From: Pseudomonas paralcaligenes
GTDB taxonomy: Bacteria > Pseudomonadota > Gammaproteobacteria > Pseudomonadales > Pseudomonadaceae
Assembly (NCBI RefSeq): GCF_019655855.1
Contig: NZ_BPFX01000005.1
Coordinates: forward strand, 1 to 64,000
DNA length: 64,000 nucleotides
Reading direction: 5' to 3'
Position 1 is the stretch's first letter; every line of letters begins with the position of its first letter. The notes under the pieces are model-generated. The model ran no database searches and had not been told where the DNA came from. It saw nothing but the letters and a program-made list of their open reading frames with translations. The position numbers were made by a program, and so were the translations under genes. This document shows, piece after piece, positions 59,033-64,000 of the stretch.

Positions 59033-61584
59033 ACGGCAACATTTCCGCGAAGAAAGAATCGGACCTGGGCGACGCCCGCAAGATCGCCACGCCGCTGCTG
59101 CTGCGCAAGGGCCTGCAGGTGTTCCTGCGCAACGGCCGGCAGGAGCCGCTGTACGTGATCGTCGACCCGGCCAGCCAGCAGCAGTGGGAGCTGGAGACGC
59201 ACCAGTTCTTCGTCCTGGAAATGCTCCAGGTGGACGAGGAATTCGTCGCCATCGCCGCCAGCTACGAGCGGCGCTTCTCGCGGATGCTCAGCCGTGGCGA
59301 CTTGGACGCGCTGCTGGTCGGGCTGATCGACCAGCGCCTGCTGGGCCTGGCCGCCGCCGCCCATCCGCTGGTGGCGCAGTACCGCGAGCAGTTGCAGGAA
59401 GACCTGCAGCGCCTGCTGGAGGAGAAGGTGGCGCGCTTCCGCGACAAGGCCGCGCCGCCGGCCAAGCGCCAGTCTCCCGCGCCGGCGCCGGTGACCATCA
59501 CCGCCGTGCCGGTGCAGGCCGCGGCGCCCGCCGGTGGCGCGGCGCAGCAGCCGGGCGCCGGGGCCTCCAACGACGCCCGGCGCGGCGACGCCGACCATCT
59601 GCAGGCCGGCGTGCGCGATTCCGCGGGCATGGACGACACCCTGCGCATCCCGGTGCTGCACCTGTTCAACCCGCACCGCCTGCTCAAGTCCATGCAGGGC
59701 TGGACCGAGCCGCTGAAGTACGGGGTGTTCGTCCTGCCACTGCTGTTCGCCATGGCGCTGGGCACCCTGATCAACAACTTCGCCCTGGCCCGGCTCGACG
59801 CGACGACCATGCTGTCCGGCATGGGGGCGCTCGGCCATGTGGTGTTCAGCCTGTTCACCGTCAACCTGCTGTGTACCCTGACCCTGGCGCTGACCGCGCA
59901 GAAGTACCGGGGCACGGTGTACAGCCTATCGCTGGCGTTCATGCTCGGCTTCCTGCCGCGCTTCATGCCGCGCATCCGCCACCTGGTCGGCCTGAGCCGG
60001 CGCGAGCGCCTGTGGCTGCATGGCGGGCCGGTGCTGATGCGCCTGGCGCTGTTCAGCCTGGGCGTGTTCACCTGGTACCTGACCCGCGCCTCCAACGGCC
60101 TGCTGCCGGCCGCCGGTCTGGCCCTGGCGCTGACCAGCGCGGTGGCCCTGCTGCTGACCCTCAACCCGCTGTCGAAGAGCAGCGGCTATCACCTGATCGC
60201 CGTGCTGGTGGATGAACCGCAGCTGCGCGGCAAGGCCTTCAAGGCGCTGTTCGGGCGGATCAGGGGCAACGCCTATCGCGAGGCCAACGACACCGCGCTG
60301 ATGGCCTACGGCCTGGCCTCGGTGCTGTACTCGGTGCTGCTGTTCGTGGTCGCGCTGATGCTGATCGGCAGCTGGCTCAAGGTGCATTTCGGCGGCACCG
60401 GCGTGCTCGCCGCCGTGGTGCTGATCGGCTACCTGAGCGTGTTGACCTACCGCAAGTTCAAGTCGGCCAACGAGATGTACGAGCGCGCCGTGCAGTTCGA
60501 GCGCTGGAAGCGTCGCCGCCTGCCCGAGAACCTCGAACAGAAGGTCGGCGCCCAGCCCTCGAACAAGACGGCCCGCTATACCGGCCGGGTGCTGGCGCTG
60601 TCCCTGCTGATCTGCCTGTTCCTGCCCTATCCCTACGAGCCGGGCGGCTCCTTCGTGATCCTGCCGACCGAGCAGCAGCAGGTGGCCAGCGACATCGGCG
60701 GGATCATCACCGAAGTGCTGGTGGAAGGCGGCGAGCAGGTCAAGGCCGGCCAGGTGCTGGCGCGCCTGGCCACCGGCGACTACGCCGGCCACGTGAAGAT
60801 CGCCGAGGCGCGCATCGCCGAGGAAATGGCGACCGTCGCCGAGCTGAAGTCGCGTCCGCGCCTCGAGGAAGTGGAGGTTGCCCAGCGCAGCCTGGACATG
60901 GCGCGTACCCAGACCCAGTTCAGCCAGACCAATCACCAGCGCCACATGACCCTGCTGGCCAAGGGCGGCGTCTCCGCCCAGCAGGCCGACCAGGCCCGCC
61001 GCCAGTACGAGGTGGACCTGATGGCGGTCAAGGTGGCCGAGGCCAACCTGGCCCTGGCCAGGACCGGCGCCACGCCCGATACCATCGCCGCCGCCGAGGC
61101 CCAGGTGCAGCGCTGGAACAGCGAGCGCGACCTGTACCTGGCGAAGATCGAGCGCTCCCAGCTGCGCGCGCCCATGGACGGCAAGCTGATCACCCTGCTG
61201 CTGCGGCAGAAGGTCGGCAAGTTCCAGCCGCCGGGCGAGCCCTTCGCCGTGGTGGAGAAGGCCGACCGGGTGTTCGCCGAGATCGAGGTGCCGGAGACCG
61301 AGATCGGCTACGTGCAGCCGGGCGCGGTGCTCAAGGTCAAGCCGCTGGCCTATTCCGAGCGGTTGTTCGACGGCACGGTGACGCAGATCGACGCCAACGT
61401 GATCGAGAAGGCCACCGGCAAGTATGTCAAGGTGCTCACCACCATCGACAACCCGGCCGGCGAACTGAAGTCGGGCATGACCGGCTACGCCAAGGCGGCC
61501 GGCGAGACTCTGCCGGTGTGGAAGGCCTTCACCCGGGCGATCTTCCGCTTCATCGACGTGGAGCTGTGGTCGTGGATTCCCTGA
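59029..61584 (+). CDS. PqqD-like / degenerate site-2-protease-like / HlyD membrane adaptor protein
   Basis: This is an 851-aa membrane protein. An N-terminal PqqD-like winged domain (about residues 15-110) is followed by a Pro/Ala linker and an M50-like membrane core (about 205-530, several helices). The place of HExxH reads NLLCTLTLALTAQKYRG, and the NPLxxxDGY motif reads NPLSKSSGY (379-387), so both metal-ligand sites are lost. The C-terminal HlyD adaptor (about 540-840) has the lipoyl-like GGIITEVLVEGGEQVKAG and a coiled-coil hairpin. Active and inactive M50-HlyD proteins usually serve peptide or lipid export. No ABC or RND pump is adjacent. It overlaps the hydrolase gene by 4 bases (ATGA). 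Confidence 0.85.
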   Translation: MNGNISAKKESDLGDARKIATPLLLRKGLQVFLRNGRQEPLYVIVDPASQQQWELETHQFFVLEMLQVDEEFVAIAASYERRFSRMLSRGDLDALLVGLIDQRLLGLAAAAHPLVAQYREQLQEDLQRLLEEKVARFRDKAAPPAKRQSPAPAPVTITAVPVQAAAPAGGAAQQPGAGASNDARRGDADHLQAGVRDSAGMDDTLRIPVLHLFNPHRLLKSMQGWTEPLKYGVFVLPLLFAMALGTLINNFALARLDATTMLSGMGALGHVVFSLFTVNLLCTLTLALTAQKYRGTVYSLSLAFMLGFLPRFMPRIRHLVGLSRRERLWLHGGPVLMRLALFSLGVFTWYLTRASNGLLPAAGLALALTSAVALLLTLNPLSKSSGYHLIAVLVDEPQLRGKAFKALFGRIRGNAYREANDTALMAYGLASVLYSVLLFVVALMLIGSWLKVHFGGTGVLAAVVLIGYLSVLTYRKFKSANEMYERAVQFERWKRRRLPENLEQKVGAQPSNKTARYTGRVLALSLLICLFLPYPYEPGGSFVILPTEQQQVASDIGGIITEVLVEGGEQVKAGQVLARLATGDYAGHVKIAEARIAEEMATVAELKSRPRLEEVEVAQRSLDMARTQTQFSQTNHQRHMTLLAKGGVSAQQADQARRQYEVDLMAVKVAEANLALARTGATPDTIAAAEAQVQRWNSERDLYLAKIERSQLRAPMDGKLITLLLRQKVGKFQPPGEPFAVVEKADRVFAEIEVPETEIGYVQPGAVLKVKPLAYSERLFDGTVTQIDANVIEKATGKYVKVLTTIDNPAGELKSGMTGYAKAAGETLPVWKAFTRAIFRFIDVELWSWIP

Positions 61585-61588
61585 ACCC

Positions 61589-61648
61589 GTAGCCCGGATG
61601 AAATCCGGGGAGGCTGGCGGCTCTGTCCCCGGATTGCATCCGGGCTAC
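61589..61648. repeat. GTAGCCCGGAT palindromic repeat
   Basis: GTAGCCCGGATGAAATCCGG and the facing CCGGATTGCATCCGGGCTAC form an imperfect hairpin just past the end of the polyketide operon. This is a common short palindrome in Pseudomonas intergenic DNA. Confidence 0.85.
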
Positions 61649-61665
61649 GGACCAGACCGAGCCTG

Positions 61666-61720
61666 GTAGGGTGCGCCGCGCGCACCGCAAAAACCTTCAG
61701 GTGCGCACGGCGCACCCTAC
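61666..61720. repeat. GTAGGGTGCGCC palindromic repeat
   Basis: GTAGGGTGCGCCGCGCGCAC and GTGCGCACGGCGCACCCTAC pair around a short loop. One arm matches 19440-19460 with a single difference, so these are two copies of one family. Confidence 0.88.
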
Positions 61721-61722
61721 GA

Positions 61723-61748
61723 AAAACACCGGCCTCGGCCGGTGTTTT
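61723..61748. terminator. Bidirectional intrinsic terminator
   Basis: AAAACACCGGCC and GGCCGGTGTTTT pair around a two-base loop, with A-run and T-run inside the stem ends. It can end the rightward polyketide operon and the leftward flavoprotein gene. Confidence 0.88.
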
Positions 61749-61763
61749 CGTTTGCGTCGGCGA

Positions 61764-63023
61764 TCAGGCCGCCGGAACGGGCAGCAGCTCCTTCAGCGGC
61801 CGGCTGTCGTCGGCCAGCTGCTCGGCGGTCACGGGGATGCCCTCGGCGACCAGGCGCTTGGCGGCGATGAAATCCTGCGGGCGGTTCACCGTGTCGGCGG
61901 CCAGCACTTTGCCGTCCTTGAGGTAGAAGGCGCTGAAACTGTCGCTCAGCGGGTCGCCGCGCAGCACCAGGCGCTCGAAGCCTTCCGACAGGCCGACCAT
62001 CTTCAGTTTCAGCTCGTACTGGTCGGACCAGAACCAGGGCACCGAGGCGTAGCTCTTGTGGAGCTTGCCGGCCATGGCGGCGGCGGCCACTCGGGACTGT
62101 TCCAGAGCGTTGGGCACCGACTCCAGACGCAGGCGCCGGCCCAGCAGCGGGTTGGGGTGGTTGGTGCAGTCGCCGGCGGCGTGGATGTCCGGGTCGTCGG
62201 TGCGGGCGTACTCGTCGACCAGGATGCCGTTGTCCACCGCCAGGCCGGCCTCGGCGGCGAGTTCGGTGTTGGCGATCAGGCCGATGCCGACCACCACCAG
62301 ATCGGCCTCCAGGCGGCTGCCATCGGCGCAGAGTACGGCGCTCACGGCGCCGTCGGTCAGTTCCAGGTCGGCCACCAGCACGCCAGTGCGGATGTCCACC
62401 CCGGCCTCGCGGTGCTTGCGCTCGTAGTAGGCCGACAGCTCGGCGGCGGTGACCCGCTGCAGCACCCGCGGCAGGGCCTCCAGCACGGTGACCTGCAGGC
62501 CCTGGGCGACGGCGGCGGCCGCCACCTCCAGGCCGATGTAGCCGCCGCCGACGATGGCCAGGCGCTTGCCGGGGGCCATCTGCGCGCGGATCAGCTCGAC
62601 GTCGTCCAGGGTGCGCAGGTAGTGGAAGTTGGCGCAGCGCTCGGCCGCCGCGGCATTCGGCACGGCCAGCGGGCGCGGGCGGCCGCCGGTGGCGATGGCC
62701 AGCTTGTCGTAGGCCAGCTGCTTGCCGTCGGCCAGCTCCAGGCGCTTGTTGGCGCGGTCGATGCGCACCACCCGCACGTTGCCGAAGAACTCCACGTTGG
62801 CCTTGTCGTACGCCAGCTGCGGGCGGATCGACAGGCTGGTCTTCTCCACGCTGCCCGCCAGGTAGGCCTTGGACAGGGGCGGGCGATGGTAGGGCAGGTG
62901 CGCCTCCTCGCTGAGCAGCAGGATGCGGCCCTCCCAGCCCTCGTTGCGCAGGGCGATGGCCAGTTCGCCGCCGGCATGGCCGGCGCCGATGATGATGGCG
63001 GTGGAGGAAGCAGCGTCTGTCAT
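61764..63023 (-). CDS. Ferredoxin/rubredoxin reductase-like FAD oxidoreductase
   Basis: This is a 419-aa FAD- and NAD(P)H-binding flavoprotein. The FAD motif is AIIIGAGHAGGELA (about residues 8-21), LPYHRPPLSKAYL follows, and the NAD motif is LAIVGGGYIGLEVA (about 146-159). IHAAGDCTNHPNPL completes the FAD site. The layout matches reductases that pass electrons to ferredoxins or rubredoxins. The ATG at 63023 starts MTDAASSTAII; an upstream frame lacks a ribosome site. No ferredoxin or oxygenase gene is adjacent, so the partner is unknown. Its relation to the polyketide locus is probably only positional. Confidence 0.92.
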   Translation of the reverse strand: MTDAASSTAIIIGAGHAGGELAIALRNEGWEGRILLLSEEAHLPYHRPPLSKAYLAGSVEKTSLSIRPQLAYDKANVEFFGNVRVVRIDRANKRLELADGKQLAYDKLAIATGGRPRPLAVPNAAAAERCANFHYLRTLDDVELIRAQMAPGKRLAIVGGGYIGLEVAAAAVAQGLQVTVLEALPRVLQRVTAAELSAYYERKHREAGVDIRTGVLVADLELTDGAVSAVLCADGSRLEADLVVVGIGLIANTELAAEAGLAVDNGILVDEYARTDDPDIHAAGDCTNHPNPLLGRRLRLESVPNALEQSRVAAAAMAGKLHKSYASVPWFWSDQYELKLKMVGLSEGFERLVLRGDPLSDSFSAFYLKDGKVLAADTVNRPQDFIAAKRLVAEGIPVTAEQLADDSRPLKELLPVPAA

Positions 63024-63236
63024 GGTGGCCTCGGGCGTCGGGAAAAACTGGCGGCTAGTGTATGCATCCAGGCGGGCCAAGTCCCGGCCGAAGATGCCAA
63101 TCGTCATGCCGTCGCCGCAATGCCCCTCGGGGCCGGCGTTCGTCCTCGCGGGGTTTCGATGGCGGGCTTCCCTGTTGACCCGCGCCAGGCTTTTCTATAG
63201 TTGAAGCAAACCAGCCGAAGTCGGACTGCGGTATCG

Positions 63237-64000
63237 ATGAATATTTCTACGGACAGCGGAGGAAGTTTGCGCCGTTGGTGGCAGAGGCCGACGATCCTTT
63301 CGCTGGCCCGGATCTTCGTCGTTCTGGTCTGCGTCTCGCTGGTGGCGACCGATGGCTGGCTGATCTGGAAGGCCCGCCAGGTGCAGCTGCGCGACGCCGA
63401 GATCGAGACCTCGAACCTGGCGGCGGCGCTGGCACGGCAGGCCGGCGATACCCTGAAGAAGGCCGACATCGTGCTGCTCGACCTGGTCGAGCGCCTGCAG
63501 GTGGATGGCACCCGGCACGGGCAACTGCAGCGTCTGCAGGGGCTGATGCGCCAGCAGGTGCAGCAGCAGGTCGAGCTGCACGGCCTGTTCGCCTACGACC
63601 GGGACGGCAACTGGCTGGCCAACTCGTTCGGCGAGATCCCGCCCGGCGCCAACAACGCTGACCGCGAATACTTCATCTACCACCGAGAACATCCGGACGA
63701 CCACGGCGCCCACGTCGGCGTGCCAGTGCGCAGCCGCACCACCGGCGACTGGATCATCCCGCTGTCGCGGCGGGTCGAGGACGACCAGGGCAATTTCCTC
63801 GGCGTGGCGCTGGCGACCATTTCCATCGACTTCTTCCGCCGCTTCTACGGCACCTTCGACATCCGCGAGAGCGGCTCCATCAACCTGGCGCTGAACAACG
63901 GCACCGTGCTGATCCGCGTGCCCTACACCGACGCCTCCATCGGCTCCAGCCTGGCCCACGGGCCGATCTTCAGCCAACTGCTGCCGCACAGTCCGTCCGG
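63237..64000 (+). CDS. Membrane sensor protein, 3' end outside the window
   Basis: The first 254 codons are visible. A membrane helix (about residues 25-44: FVVLVCVSLVATDGWLIW) is followed by a periplasmic dCache-type sensor domain, with DIVLLDLVERLQ, GLFAYDRDGNWLANS, NADREYFIYHRE and SRRVEDDQGNFLGVALATIS. The gene is open at the window end, so the output domain is not visible. In Pseudomonas this kind of N-terminus is most often joined to GGDEF or histidine kinase domains. The ATG follows AACCAGCCGAAG with no strong ribosome site. Confidence 0.8.
   Translation, partial: MNISTDSGGSLRRWWQRPTILSLARIFVVLVCVSLVATDGWLIWKARQVQLRDAEIETSNLAAALARQAGDTLKKADIVLLDLVERLQVDGTRHGQLQRLQGLMRQQVQQQVELHGLFAYDRDGNWLANSFGEIPPGANNADREYFIYHREHPDDHGAHVGVPVRSRTTGDWIIPLSRRVEDDQGNFLGVALATISIDFFRRFYGTFDIRESGSINLALNNGTVLIRVPYTDASIGSSLAHGPIFSQLLPHSPS

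Noticed and set aside
59029..61584. An active site-2 metalloprotease
   Set aside because: Neither HExxH nor the NPLxxxDGY aspartate is present.

Overview
The window is a chromosomal segment of a high-GC Pseudomonas. Support comes from a Pseudomonas-type 5S rRNA, SRP RNA, MvaT, a PctA-type chemoreceptor, ErdR, and gene blocks in Pseudomonas order: smc-zipA-ligA, dnaX-ybaB-recR, erdR/dgkA, and sbcB/mvaT/purU/chemoreceptor. GC-rich REP-type palindromes between genes fit the same group. Species cannot be fixed from sequence alone; the blocks look closer to the P. aeruginosa / P. alcaligenes side of the genus than to P. fluorescens. The blocks are joined in an order that, from memory, differs from strain PAO1. 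Layout. 1-310: the end of an rRNA operon (23S-5S spacer, 5S, terminator). 445-13.0 kb: core chromosome and replication genes (smc, zipA, ligA, an HU gene, a chemoreceptor, ffs SRP RNA, dnaX, ybaB, recR). 13.0-19.4 kb: a FecI/FecR-type sigma/anti-sigma pair without a receptor gene, a LOG-family nucleotide hydrolase, a secreted PA3611-like protein, a DTW-domain tRNA modification enzyme, an EamA transporter, erdR and dgkA. 19.5-26.4 kb: a six-gene, end-overlapping operon (RDD, SpoIIM-like, DUF4129, DUF4350, MoxR AAA+, DUF58). 26.5-34.8 kb: a membrane protein, sbcB, mvaT, purU, a PctA-like chemoreceptor, a HerA-like ATPase and a small conserved ORF. The accessory region is 35.1-61.6 kb, two divergent operons around a 0.67 kb partly AT-rich control region. 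The leftward operon (41.1 to 35.1 kb) encodes an alkaline-phosphatase-superfamily hydrolase, a sulfotransferase, a 128-aa unknown, a secreted esterase, and sulfate activation enzymes CysD and CysNC that make PAPS. The rightward operon (41.8 to 61.6 kb) encodes a 2,730-aa multidomain synthase (two TIM-barrel enoyl-reductase-like domains, KS, AT, ACP, KR, DH), a 1,532-aa synthase (KS, AT, DH, PPTase), a stand-alone ACP, a phosphodiesterase-like enzyme, an alpha/beta-hydrolase fused to a likely seven-bladed propeller, and a membrane protein joining a PqqD-like domain, a site-2-protease-like core without its catalytic residues, and an HlyD adaptor. All joints of the rightward operon overlap or are a few bases apart. 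I infer a locus that builds a reduced polyketide or unusual fatty acyl chain, activates its own carrier proteins, sulfates (or uses sulfation to process) the product, and moves or anchors it at the envelope. I do not recognise it as a described pathway. A pair of palindromic repeats and a hairpin terminator end it, followed by a ferredoxin/rubredoxin-reductase-like flavoprotein and the start of a membrane sensor gene cut by the window edge. Two smaller points stand out: an in-frame T TTA AAG slippery heptamer with a downstream stem-loop in dnaX, placed where a gamma-type short product would end, and a 13-unit hexamer tract in the same gene.
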